Shown one piece after another: positions 30,455 to 38,321 of a stretch of DNA of 64,000 nucleotides (position 1 is the first letter of the stretch; every line of letters starts with the position of its first letter). Position numbers and translations under genes: made by a program. The notes under the pieces were generated by a model. The model did not search any database, had not been told where the DNA came from, and saw nothing but the letters and a program-made list of their open reading frames with translations. Source of the DNA: Candidatus Obscuribacterales bacterium (GTDB lineage: Bacteria; Cyanobacteriota; Vampirovibrionia; Obscuribacterales; Obscuribacteraceae). Location: assembly GCA_019744775.1 (NCBI GenBank), contig JAIETZ010000004.1, positions 620,001 through 684,000 of the forward strand, given 5' to 3'.

Positions 30455-31411
30455 CTACAACAATGTCTTACCTAAGCAATGCTCGAGAAGTTCAACTGTT
30501 ACATGAGCAGATCTGCTTCTGTCATCGAGTGCTGGGTTCAGTTCAACAACATCAATTGAGCGAATGAGTTTGGAAATGTAGAGCATCTCCAAAGCAAGGC
30601 GCATTTCGCGGAAGTTGACTCCGCCGACAGCCGGCGTGCTCACACCAGGTGCAATATCTGGGTCCATTACATCGATATCTAATGAGACGTGCAAACCTGC
30701 GACATCCTTGCCGGCAATTTGCAATGCGCGTTCCATGATATTTTCCACGCCATGACGATCAATATCACTCATCGTGAAGGCCTTGATGCCGACTTCTGCA
30801 ATTATTTTGCGTTCGCCTGGATCGAGATCACGAATTCCAACAAGGACTGTTTTAGAAGGATCAAGTTTCGGCGCAAAACCAAGCAAGTCAACGAGTCTTT
30901 TATCGCCGCGACCAAGACTTACAGCCAATCCCATGCCATGGACGTTACCGCTTGGAGAAGTTTCCGGCGTATTGATATCGCCATGCGCATCAAACCAAAT
31001 AAGTCCAAATGATTGCTTTTGCTCACGATAAAAACGAGATGCTCCGGCAATTGAGCCGACTGCAAGACTGTGGTCGCCGCCTAAAGCGATAGCAATGGAA
31101 CCGTCTTGCAGGCTTGCTGTAACTTCGTCAGCCAAGGACAAAGACACTTGTCCAATTTCCGGCACACATTTGGCAGGCATATTCTTTTCCCACCAACAAA
31201 CACTGTGAGGAACATCAATATCAACTTGGCGACTGATGTCATAGCCTAAGTCAGAAATCCGCTCGACAAGACCGGCTACTTTCAGGGCTGCCGGACCCAT
31301 ACTCGCTCCGCGATGCTTGCCACCCATATATAACGGGGCTGACAGTAAAGCCACGCTCTGACGATGGGGGTTCGCTTCTTTTGAAGCGTCTTGCCTCTTA
31401 GTTACCTGCAC
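30455..31411 (-). CDS. rocF: Arginase-type ureohydrolase
   Basis: About 318 residues from a GTG preceded by GAGGATAA; a longer TTG reading lacks a good ribosome site. The binuclear Mn2+ ligands are visible: GGDHSLAVG, FDAHGDINTPETSPSGNVHG and SLDIDVMDPD. The NTPETSPSGN stretch fits arginase (arginine to ornithine and urea) better than agmatinase, and VSTPAVGGVNFREM is typical. The C-terminus has VVELNPALD. It is cytoplasmic and would start arginine catabolism or feed polyamine/proline synthesis. No urease or ornithine genes are adjacent. The start remains uncertain. Confidence 0.88.
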   Translation of the reverse strand: MQVTKRQDASKEANPHRQSVALLSAPLYMGGKHRGASMGPAALKVAGLVERISDLGYDISRQVDIDVPHSVCWWEKNMPAKCVPEIGQVSLSLADEVTASLQDGSIAIALGGDHSLAVGSIAGASRFYREQKQSFGLIWFDAHGDINTPETSPSGNVHGMGLAVSLGRGDKRLVDLLGFAPKLDPSKTVLVGIRDLDPGERKIIAEVGIKAFTMSDIDRHGVENIMERALQIAGKDVAGLHVSLDIDVMDPDIAPGVSTPAVGGVNFREMRLALEMLYISKLIRSIDVVELNPALDDRSRSAHVTVELLEHCLGKTLL

Positions 31412-31615
31412 AAAATTATCCTCACAATGCGGCTTGACATGCGCCGCCCATTTCAAACGGGTACCTGGGCTTTACAAAAAGGCACACAGGCTGCCCTATT
31501 TAACCAGGTTTTGCCTATCTCCTAGTGTATAATTTGCCTAAGTTTTTGTCTTGCCAACTTTCTAATTTGGCCACGGCAAAGTGTTTGTACTATCTCAAAG
31601 AGGAAGTGAAAAGTG

Positions 31616-31993
31616 ATGGAGGATAGACTGGTGCTCAAGCCCCTGATGAAACTATTTTTTATCGCCAAGGCAGCTGTAGAGGTCGGTCGTGAACGACTTG
31701 AAGATTGTCTCGATGCCGTCACCTCCAGAGCTACCGAATATAAGTCTTACGGTAGTGAGCACATGAAGCATTCTCGCGACATTGCTCAAGAATATGCCTA
31801 CGAACTGGGTCAGCAAATCTGGCACCGTTCAGAAGTTTTGGAAAGTCAATTTCGTGAAAGAATCCGCAGACAAGTTGCCGACTTTTCGTTGGGCGCTCTG
31901 GGCGATTCAACCGAAATCAACGAGCTTAGAGCAGAGATAGCCACTCTGCGTGCTGAAATTGCAGACCTCAAGTCAATGCGCTCTGCCGTCTAA
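31616..31993 (+). CDS. Small helical protein, phasin-like
   Basis: 125 residues from the ATG following AGAGGAAG. The N-terminal amphipathic helix KPLMKLFFIAKAAVEVGRER is followed by helical, charged sequence. It ends in a leucine-type coiled coil (INELRAEIATLRAEIADLKS). This layout recalls phasins and the other phasin-like gene near 3 kb, but sequence similarity is weak and no function is assigned. A TATAAT lies 88 bp upstream (31528-31533). The 3' end overlaps the start of ubiB by 44 nt, so the two are probably co-expressed. Confidence 0.55.
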   Translation: MEDRLVLKPLMKLFFIAKAAVEVGRERLEDCLDAVTSRATEYKSYGSEHMKHSRDIAQEYAYELGQQIWHRSEVLESQFRERIRRQVADFSLGALGDSTEINELRAEIATLRAEIADLKSMRSAV

Positions 31994-33344
31994 TACCACG
32001 GCAATCAACAGTTACGATCCGCAAAAAGCGGATCTAGCCGTTCAGCATTTTTTGCTCGAAAAGCGCAGCTATCAACTGCTCTCTGTTTTTGCGCGCTTCT
32101 TAGCTCTATCAATGACCGATAAAGTAGCAACTGTCGACGAAGCAGCCAGAGCAAGACGCGTTCGCCAATTGCTTGCCGAACTTGGTCCATCCTTCGTAAA
32201 ACTAGGGCAGTTTATGTCTTGCCGCAAAGATATATTGCCGGAAAAGCTTGCCGCTGAACTTTCTCTCTTGGAAGACAGTCTGTCTCCGATGAGTTACGAG
32301 GAGGTGAAATCTGTAATTGAATCGGAATTAGGCACATCGCCGGAATTTTTGTTTAAAACTTTTACCAAAGAGCCTTTTGCTGCCGCAAGTATCGGACAGG
32401 TCCATCATGCAGTATTGAAAAACGGCACGGAAGTAGCCGTCAAAGTGCAAAGACAAAATCTCTCCTCAGTTTTCTATCGCGATCTTGGTTATATGCGCCT
32501 ATTGTCCAATTTCTTGGCCAAACTGGGACAGCTAAATAAGAGTCGTTTCTGGACAAATGTCTCCGACGAGTTCGGCAAGCATGTGTTTGCAGAAATGAAT
32601 TACTTAGAAGAAGGCCGCAATGCCGATCGCCTACGTAAGGATTTCCGGCTGGATACGGAAATAATTATTCCGCGCATTTACTGGAAGTACACAAGCAAAC
32701 GTGTTCTGACCCTGGATTACACCCCTGGGATAAAAATAAGTGCCGTGGACGAACTCACTCAAGCCGGCATCGACACTAACAAGCTGGCCAATTTGCTGGT
32801 GAAATTTTACGCGGGACAAATACTCAAAACAGGATTTTTCCATGCCGATCCCCATGCAGGAAATTTGGCAGCCAATTCAAATGGAGAACTAATTGTTTAC
32901 GACTTTGGCATGACCAGTGAAATCAAACAGTCAGATAAGAATGCAATAGAGACATGCATTACGGCACTTGCGCAAAAAGATAGCGCCAACCTATACCGAG
33001 GTTTACACAATCTCGGTATTGCCCGCCAGAAAGAGATGACGCCTGAATTGAAACAAATTTTCGATAGTCTGCTGTCTTATTTTTCCGGTGGCGATTTAAC
33101 CGACATTGACTGGCAGGCTATTGAAAAGCAACTCGATGACCTCATTGAGGGCCAGTCATTCTACCTGCCACCCAATTTGACGTATCTGATAAAAACAGTA
33201 AGCTCGTTAGAGGGCATTATTCGCAACCTCAAACCCAATTTCAATTTCCGCAGAGCTTTACAACCCTCATTACAAACCTGGTTATTCAATTTGCTGACCC
33301 AGGGGCGGATTCCAACCTCGGAAACGGCTTCTCTTTGCAAATAA
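31950..33344 (+). CDS. ubiB: UbiB/AarF (ABC1) atypical kinase-like protein
   Basis: About 464 residues from a GTG. It carries all hallmarks of the UbiB family: the KxGQ-type motif in FVKLGQFMSCRKDILP, the Ala-rich nucleotide loop AAASIGQVHHA, EVAVKVQR with the catalytic-type Lys, FHADPHAGNL and the metal-binding YDFGM. Members are atypical ATPases needed for ubiquinone or plastoquinone-type lipid metabolism and sit at the membrane. There is no C-terminal two-helix anchor as in E. coli UbiB; the tail is short. Which isoprenoid quinone is made here cannot be told. The start overlaps the preceding small gene, and a TTG nine bases later is another candidate. Confidence 0.9.
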   Translation: MLKLQTSSQCALPSNTTAINSYDPQKADLAVQHFLLEKRSYQLLSVFARFLALSMTDKVATVDEAARARRVRQLLAELGPSFVKLGQFMSCRKDILPEKLAAELSLLEDSLSPMSYEEVKSVIESELGTSPEFLFKTFTKEPFAAASIGQVHHAVLKNGTEVAVKVQRQNLSSVFYRDLGYMRLLSNFLAKLGQLNKSRFWTNVSDEFGKHVFAEMNYLEEGRNADRLRKDFRLDTEIIIPRIYWKYTSKRVLTLDYTPGIKISAVDELTQAGIDTNKLANLLVKFYAGQILKTGFFHADPHAGNLAANSNGELIVYDFGMTSEIKQSDKNAIETCITALAQKDSANLYRGLHNLGIARQKEMTPELKQIFDSLLSYFSGGDLTDIDWQAIEKQLDDLIEGQSFYLPPNLTYLIKTVSSLEGIIRNLKPNFNFRRALQPSLQTWLFNLLTQGRIPTSETASLCK

Positions 33345-33480
33345 ATTTAAGAATTGTCCATCATCTGGAAGATTTTGATTGGAACTGCGCGCATGTGGGC
33401 AATAATTATTTGGCGGGAGTCATATTGCCTTCCTGCTTTTACAGAGGCAAGACTCGGAATTCGGGAGTGAACAAGCCGAA

Positions 33481-34239
33481 ATGTTGAAATGGCGAGCTGC
33501 CGCTATTACTAATGCTGGTTGCCAGCGTGAACGCAACGAAGACAACTACTACGTGAGCCCCGACACGAGGGTATTCGTTGTTGCCGACGGAATGGGCGGA
33601 GCCGTAGGCGGCGCCAGAGCGTCTCAACTTGCCGTTGAAGCCATCCAAGAACTTTGGAACGAAAAACCCCCGCACGAGAACGATTTACAAGCTATCTCCA
33701 ACTGGCTCGAAGAAGCCGTGGCCCGCGCCAATCATGCAGTTTTCCAAGCCGGCAAGAAAGACGCGTCTGTGCACGGTATGGGCACTACTGTGGTCGTGGG
33801 TGTGCAGTCGACAGACGATCACCTGCAAATCGCCCACGTAGGCGACTCACGCGCGTATCTCATGCGCAATAGCAAGCCGAAGCTGTTGACGACCGATCAC
33901 TCGGTTGTACAAGAAATGGTACGTGCCGGTCGCTTAACCGAAGAACAAGCCCGCATCAATCCTTACAAAAATCTCATAACTCGCTGTTTGGGTCATGAAC
34001 CGGAAGTAGAAGTTGACCAAACGCCAGTAGATCTGCGTCCGTCTGACTGGATTTTGCTCTGCACTGATGGTCTTTCTACCGTTTTGCGTGACGAACAGAT
34101 TTCTGCCGCAATTGAAAAAGATGCTGATCCCCAAGAAGTTTGCGATCAGCTAGTGAAACTAACATTGGACGGCGGCGCTCCTGATAACGTTACTGTAGTT
34201 GCTATTCAATACATGGATAAGAACTCCAGCGGCAAATAA
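33481..34239 (+). CDS. PP2C-family Ser/Thr protein phosphatase
   Basis: 252 residues, a single PppA/Stp1-type PPM domain. Metal-binding acids appear in RERNEDNYYVS, VVADGMGG, HVGDSRAYL, CTDGLS and the final DGGAPDNVTVV, so it should be active as a Mn2+/Mg2+ phosphatase. It has no membrane segment. It starts with GGGAG upstream. It is followed by an FHA gene and a kinase, a classical writer-reader-eraser set, so it probably dephosphorylates targets of that kinase. The 136 bp before it contain a small TTGCCT/AGGCAA hairpin and no clear promoter. Confidence 0.93.
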   Translation: MLKWRAAAITNAGCQRERNEDNYYVSPDTRVFVVADGMGGAVGGARASQLAVEAIQELWNEKPPHENDLQAISNWLEEAVARANHAVFQAGKKDASVHGMGTTVVVGVQSTDDHLQIAHVGDSRAYLMRNSKPKLLTTDHSVVQEMVRAGRLTEEQARINPYKNLITRCLGHEPEVEVDQTPVDLRPSDWILLCTDGLSTVLRDEQISAAIEKDADPQEVCDQLVKLTLDGGAPDNVTVVAIQYMDKNSSGK

Positions 34240-34243
34240 TTGC

Positions 34244-34383
34244 AAAGCCGAGTAAGCGAAGGTGAAACTGAAGCTGATCAACAAAGAAGCTGAGCAAGCG
34301 TTGCGAGGAGCAATGCGCAGCGAAGCGAGCAACGAATGCCGGATGGCTAAGCGCAGGTGTAGCGAAGCGAAGCCGGAGCGTTA
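34244..34383 (+). repeat. Leader repeat copy 6, upstream of the FHA gene
   Basis: The longest copy, filling nearly the whole gap between the PP2C and FHA genes. Its 5' hairpin differs from the common one: GCGTTGC-GAGGA-GCAATGC (34298-34316). The second hairpin GCC-GGAT-GGC, GCGCAGGTGTAGCGAAGCGAAG tract (read in parts) and GCCGGAGCGTTA end match the others. The ATG lies three bases after the copy, so GGAG inside the repeat is the only plausible ribosome site. Confidence 0.85.
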
Positions 34384-34386
34384 TAT

Positions 34387-34716
34387 ATGACGCACCAGAA
34401 GACAATCCCCTTAGGCGGCGCGCAACTGGTAAACAAGGCTACCAGTGAAAGTTTCGTGCTTGAAAGATCTGTTCTAAAAATAGGTAGAGACGAAGGTAAC
34501 GATCTGGCCTTGCCTGACGATACTTATGTGTCGCGTCACCATGCATGGGTACTCCATATGCGTGGCAGCTGGTGGGTAGAAGACTTGGGCTCAACCAATG
34601 GTACGACCCTAAACGGAAAATCGCTGGAAGAGCGCAAGCAATTAGCTCCAGGTGATGCGATAAAGATTGGACGAACTGAATTGTTTTTTGAGTTGAGTCA
34701 GGGATCCGATGTATAG
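34387..34716 (+). CDS. FHA-domain phosphothreonine-binding protein
   Basis: 109 residues, essentially a lone forkhead-associated domain. The phosphothreonine-binding residues are clear: KIGRDEGNDL, SRHHAWV and STNGTTLNG, ending with IKIGRTELFFEL. It would bind phosphorylated kinase or substrates and so tether partners. Its ribosome site is supplied by the end of the leader repeat. Its stop overlaps the kinase start by 8 nt, indicating translational coupling with the kinase. Confidence 0.92.
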   Translation: MTHQKTIPLGGAQLVNKATSESFVLERSVLKIGRDEGNDLALPDDTYVSRHHAWVLHMRGSWWVEDLGSTNGTTLNGKSLEERKQLAPGDAIKIGRTELFFELSQGSDV

Positions 34717-36496
34717 TTCGCTGCCTACCTTATCCCATGTGCGTCAATTAGGCACTGGCCCTTATTCAAAAGTATTTTTAGCAAAAGACGAATCAGGCAA
34801 AAATCAATTTGCCTTGAAATATTTGACCGTAGAAAACTTTCCAGAAGACATGCAAGCTTTGATTGCTCACCACTTTGAGCAGAGAATAGAGAAGTCCAGC
34901 AAGCTCCAGCACGAAAACATCGTAAACACAATTGGTTTTTACGCTGACAAAAAAAGCAGCATTATGGAGTTCATACAAGGACAAAACTTGCGGCGCTACA
35001 TTCTTTCAAAAGGTGGGCGCTTGCGCACTGATTCTGTTATATCGCTTATCGAATCGCTGAGTAATACTCTGAGCCTCGCTCACAAAGACGGCTATCTCCA
35101 CCTTGATCTCAAGCCGGAAAACATCTTTATCGAGACAAACGGCATAATAAAATTATCCGACTTTGCCTTTGTTCCAAGACCCTTTTTCTCAGGTAGCCTG
35201 ACAGGAGCCGACGAATCGTTCTATCCTCCCAGCCCATATAGCTCACCGGAGGAACTAGCCGATGAACCAGTGGGTAAAGCAAGTGATGTTTTTTCACTCG
35301 CTGTTCTTATCTATGAGGCACTAACCGGCTTTTTGCCATTCAATGTCAATCCGGCACAGTTAACATGGCAAGCATTGATTTCCGCTGAAACAAGACCTTT
35401 TCCTAACGACAACAGTGCATTCAGCAAAGCTACTCAAACGACACTTGCACGTGCTCTTCACCGCGACATCAACCAACGATGCGATTCGATTGAAGAATTT
35501 AGAAGCGATCTTATAGCCGCCCTACAAGGGGCCAAAATGGCGGCACTTGTTTCAGTGCCGAATGTTCCTGCACCAGGAACTCCTACAATAAGAGAAAACG
35601 CACGTCCGGAACAACGGATCAAACTCATTTCCGTTTTCGGCGAACGCGGCGAAGACGCCGGACAGTTTCTAGAGTTGAGTGGTATTGCCACCGGACCAGG
35701 TCAAATCATTGCCGGCGATGTACTTTCCCGACGCGTCAGCGTGTTTTCGAAGAACGGCAAATGGCTATTTAACTTAAAGAGCCGTCCTGAAAACACCGGT
35801 AAAAAGCCTACTGTTACCGCCACCGGTGGATTATTCAGTAGTCCGGCATATGTTTGTGCCGATGACAGCGGGATTATTTACGCAACCGACTCGAGCGACC
35901 ACTACATTCGTCTATATGATCGTCAAGGCTTCTTTATCAAAGATGTGCTTAACCACCCGGGTAAAGATGGTGGATTGCAGGGAATTGCTTGTGATCTGAA
36001 AGGTCATCTATACGTTTGCGATGTAGATAATAATGCAGTGCAAGTACTTAGTTCGGCGACAGGCAATTGGATGCGCAGCATCGGCAGTCGCGGTAGCGGC
36101 CCGGGACAAATGCAGTATCCGGCAGGACTTACTCTAGACAAGAAAGGCAACGTCTATGTTGTCGATTATTCCTTATCCAGAGTATCCGTCTTCAGCAATG
36201 ATGGACGACCATTAACGACGCTAGGGAAAAAGGGCAGTGGTCCAGGGGAATTTAATGTACCTCGAGACGTTGCCATTGATCGCCACGGCAATATATTTGT
36301 TTGTGATTCGCTTAATCACCGCATTCAAGTCTTTGCATCAGATGGTCGCTTCCTGTATTCTTTTGGTGGATCAGGTCGGGAGCAAGGACACTTTTTAGGT
36401 CCAAGCAGCTTGGCTATTGATCCTGAAAAACAGATCATGTACGTAGCTGACCGCGGCAACAACAGAATTCAAATATTTGAATTGCCACGCGAGTAA
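34709..36496 (+). CDS. Ser/Thr protein kinase with C-terminal NHL beta-propeller
   Basis: 595 residues. The kinase domain (about 5-270) has a glycine loop GTGPYSKVFLAK, the ATP-binding Lys in FALKYL, the catalytic loop HLDLKPEN (about 131) and the metal Asp in SDFAF, where DFG has become DFA. SPYSSPEE takes the APE place. The arginine of HRD is absent, which suggests activation without activation-loop phosphorylation. From about 300 to 595 there are around six NHL repeats (SGIATGPGQIIAGD, GIACDLKGHLYVCD, VAIDRHGNIFVCD, LAIDPEKQIMYVAD) forming a propeller. There is no membrane segment between the two, unlike mycobacterial PknD. The gene is coupled to the FHA gene. Confidence 0.9.
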   Translation: MYSSLPTLSHVRQLGTGPYSKVFLAKDESGKNQFALKYLTVENFPEDMQALIAHHFEQRIEKSSKLQHENIVNTIGFYADKKSSIMEFIQGQNLRRYILSKGGRLRTDSVISLIESLSNTLSLAHKDGYLHLDLKPENIFIETNGIIKLSDFAFVPRPFFSGSLTGADESFYPPSPYSSPEELADEPVGKASDVFSLAVLIYEALTGFLPFNVNPAQLTWQALISAETRPFPNDNSAFSKATQTTLARALHRDINQRCDSIEEFRSDLIAALQGAKMAALVSVPNVPAPGTPTIRENARPEQRIKLISVFGERGEDAGQFLELSGIATGPGQIIAGDVLSRRVSVFSKNGKWLFNLKSRPENTGKKPTVTATGGLFSSPAYVCADDSGIIYATDSSDHYIRLYDRQGFFIKDVLNHPGKDGGLQGIACDLKGHLYVCDVDNNAVQVLSSATGNWMRSIGSRGSGPGQMQYPAGLTLDKKGNVYVVDYSLSRVSVFSNDGRPLTTLGKKGSGPGEFNVPRDVAIDRHGNIFVCDSLNHRIQVFASDGRFLYSFGGSGREQGHFLGPSSLAIDPEKQIMYVADRGNNRIQIFELPRE

Positions 36497-36512
36497 AGGG
36501 TTCAATTTATCT

Positions 36513-37109
36513 ATGCCGCATCTAGTTCTCGCCTCAGCATCGCCAAGACGATTAGACCTGCTCAACGGTCTGAAATTGGATTTTGAAGTAATCGCCAGCA
36601 ACGTCGATGAGACCATACACGACGGTGCCCATCCGCGGCAAACCGTTTTGGAATTGGCGGAAAGAAAAGCACGATTTGTAGCCGACAATATTAAAAACCA
36701 CAACGACAGCTGTGTTGTTCTGGGAGCAGACACGATTGTTGTAATTGACAAAGAAATTCTGGGCAAACCGGACAACGAAGAACATGCGCGAGAAATGCTT
36801 GCCAAATTGTCTGGTAGAGAACATGAAGTTTATACAGGAGTAGCTCTTGTATGCTTACCGTCAAACAGAGTTTTAAGCGATGCGGTCAAATCTAAAGTTC
36901 GATTCAAGCAATTGGACAAAAGAGAAATCGACGCGCTGATTGCCAGTGGCGAAACCATGGATAAAGCAGGAGCCTACGCGCTGCAAGGCATGGCTGCTGC
37001 TTTTGTGGAAAAGATTGACGGCTGCGTTACCAATATAATCGGTCTTCCTTTAACGACGACGACCAATCTTTTGAGGCAAGCGGGAATCCCCGTTTTTGAT
37101 TTGACGTGA
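36513..37109 (+). CDS. maf: Maf-family nucleotide pyrophosphatase
   Basis: 198 residues. Maf proteins hydrolyse non-canonical or specific NTPs (dTTP/UTP in the YhdE group) to monophosphates, and overexpression can block septation. The start MPHLVLASASPRRLDLL is the classical Maf N-terminus, followed by NVDETIHDG, LGADTIVV and GKAGAYALQG-like DKAGAYALQG. The ATG 16 bp after the kinase stop is chosen; a longer reading would enter the kinase gene. The last 4 nt overlap the next gene (GTGA). Confidence 0.93.
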   Translation: MPHLVLASASPRRLDLLNGLKLDFEVIASNVDETIHDGAHPRQTVLELAERKARFVADNIKNHNDSCVVLGADTIVVIDKEILGKPDNEEHAREMLAKLSGREHEVYTGVALVCLPSNRVLSDAVKSKVRFKQLDKREIDALIASGETMDKAGAYALQGMAAAFVEKIDGCVTNIIGLPLTTTTNLLRQAGIPVFDLT

Positions 37110-38290
37110 CCTTTCCAATTTTCGAACACCTGCATCAATACCTTTCAGAAAAAGGCACTCTTAAAGGCGCCTGTATTGGTTGGCACTGCCATCTGACGGA
37201 GTTAACTGAAATTGCTGTTTCAGCCGTAATAAGTCTGGGTGCCGAGTTGCATTTAAGTGAATGCAATGCAAGTACGACAGATTTAGCTTCCGTCGAACGC
37301 ATGCGCAAAGCAGGAGCAAATGTGTATCTCGGGCAAAACTCCGCCGACAAAGTGCTGGATGCAAAACCAATTGTAATTTCGGATACGGGATTTCATCTCA
37401 CCAGTCAGTATTTGGGTCTCAATGCTAACTGGCTCTATGGCGGCTGCGAGATTACCACTAGTGGTATCACTAAACTGCGCAAGCTAATTTTGCCGATTCC
37501 TGTTTTTAACCTCAATGACACTACTCTAAAGTCAACCATTGAAAATTTTCATGGTGTCGGTGACGGACTTATCGAAGCGCTCACTAAACTCGGAAAGAAT
37601 TTCAAAAGCTGCAACGTTGCGGTCTTTGGCTATGGTCAAGTTGGAGCCGGCTGTGCGCACTATCTCAGAGAAGCAGGATCTCTCGTATCAGTCGTGGAAG
37701 TAGATTCCGTGCGGGCACTAAAGGCACACTATGACGGCTTCCTGCTGCAAACACAACAAGAAGCGCTTAAGGGTAGCGAGCTTATAATCACGGCATCCGG
37801 AAAACCTAGTCTTTTATCCGCGGATGACTGGCAACTAGCAAAAGACGGTGTCCTAATTGCCAATGTCGGTCACTTCGCAGACGAACTAGATTTACCCTCA
37901 TTAGCAAATATTGCTGAGAAAACACTGATCTCTGCGACGCTTGCTGAATATCTCATAGACAAGGGATCGAGCGCATATAAGGGCGAACCCAAAAGGATAT
38001 ACGTCGCCACTGAAGGACATCCAGTCAATGTCGTGCTCTTAACAGGCTCGGAAGAGCCCACTCTCATACACTTAGCTACCGAAGTATTAGCTCTGGCACA
38101 CTTGATTGAGCTTAACCAAAATGGTCAAAAGCTGGCGCCTGGCGAAAACGCCCTACCCAGGCAAATCGAAGAACTGGCAAGCCTTTTGGCGCTTAGGTCC
38201 TTAAATTTAAGCTACAATTCAGGATCGACTACTCATGAAAACAAGCAAAAGCTCGACAGAGACTTGGAAAGCAGCAGTCAAACGTGTTAA
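37106..38290 (+). CDS. Divergent adenosylhomocysteinase-like NAD-binding protein
   Basis: 394 residues from a GTG overlapping the maf stop. The fold of S-adenosylhomocysteine hydrolase is recognisable: CEITTSGITKL, PVFNLNDTTLKSTIENFHG and the Rossmann motif AVFGYGQVGAGCAHYLREAG with EVDSVRALKAHYDGF, then EGHPVNVVL. Compared with the canonical enzyme the segment around the catalytic Lys keeps the Lys but changes the nearby Asp to Glu (TIEN for KFDN) and the Cys loop to GVGD. The C-terminal Lys-Tyr tail that completes the neighbouring NAD site is missing. It may act on a related thioether nucleoside or be regulatory. Catalysis on SAH is uncertain. Confidence 0.7.
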   Translation: MTFPIFEHLHQYLSEKGTLKGACIGWHCHLTELTEIAVSAVISLGAELHLSECNASTTDLASVERMRKAGANVYLGQNSADKVLDAKPIVISDTGFHLTSQYLGLNANWLYGGCEITTSGITKLRKLILPIPVFNLNDTTLKSTIENFHGVGDGLIEALTKLGKNFKSCNVAVFGYGQVGAGCAHYLREAGSLVSVVEVDSVRALKAHYDGFLLQTQQEALKGSELIITASGKPSLLSADDWQLAKDGVLIANVGHFADELDLPSLANIAEKTLISATLAEYLIDKGSSAYKGEPKRIYVATEGHPVNVVLLTGSEEPTLIHLATEVLALAHLIELNQNGQKLAPGENALPRQIEELASLLALRSLNLSYNSGSTTHENKQKLDRDLESSSQTC

Positions 38291-38321
38291 ATTCTACTCT
38301 GACAAGTTTAGGACTTCATCA

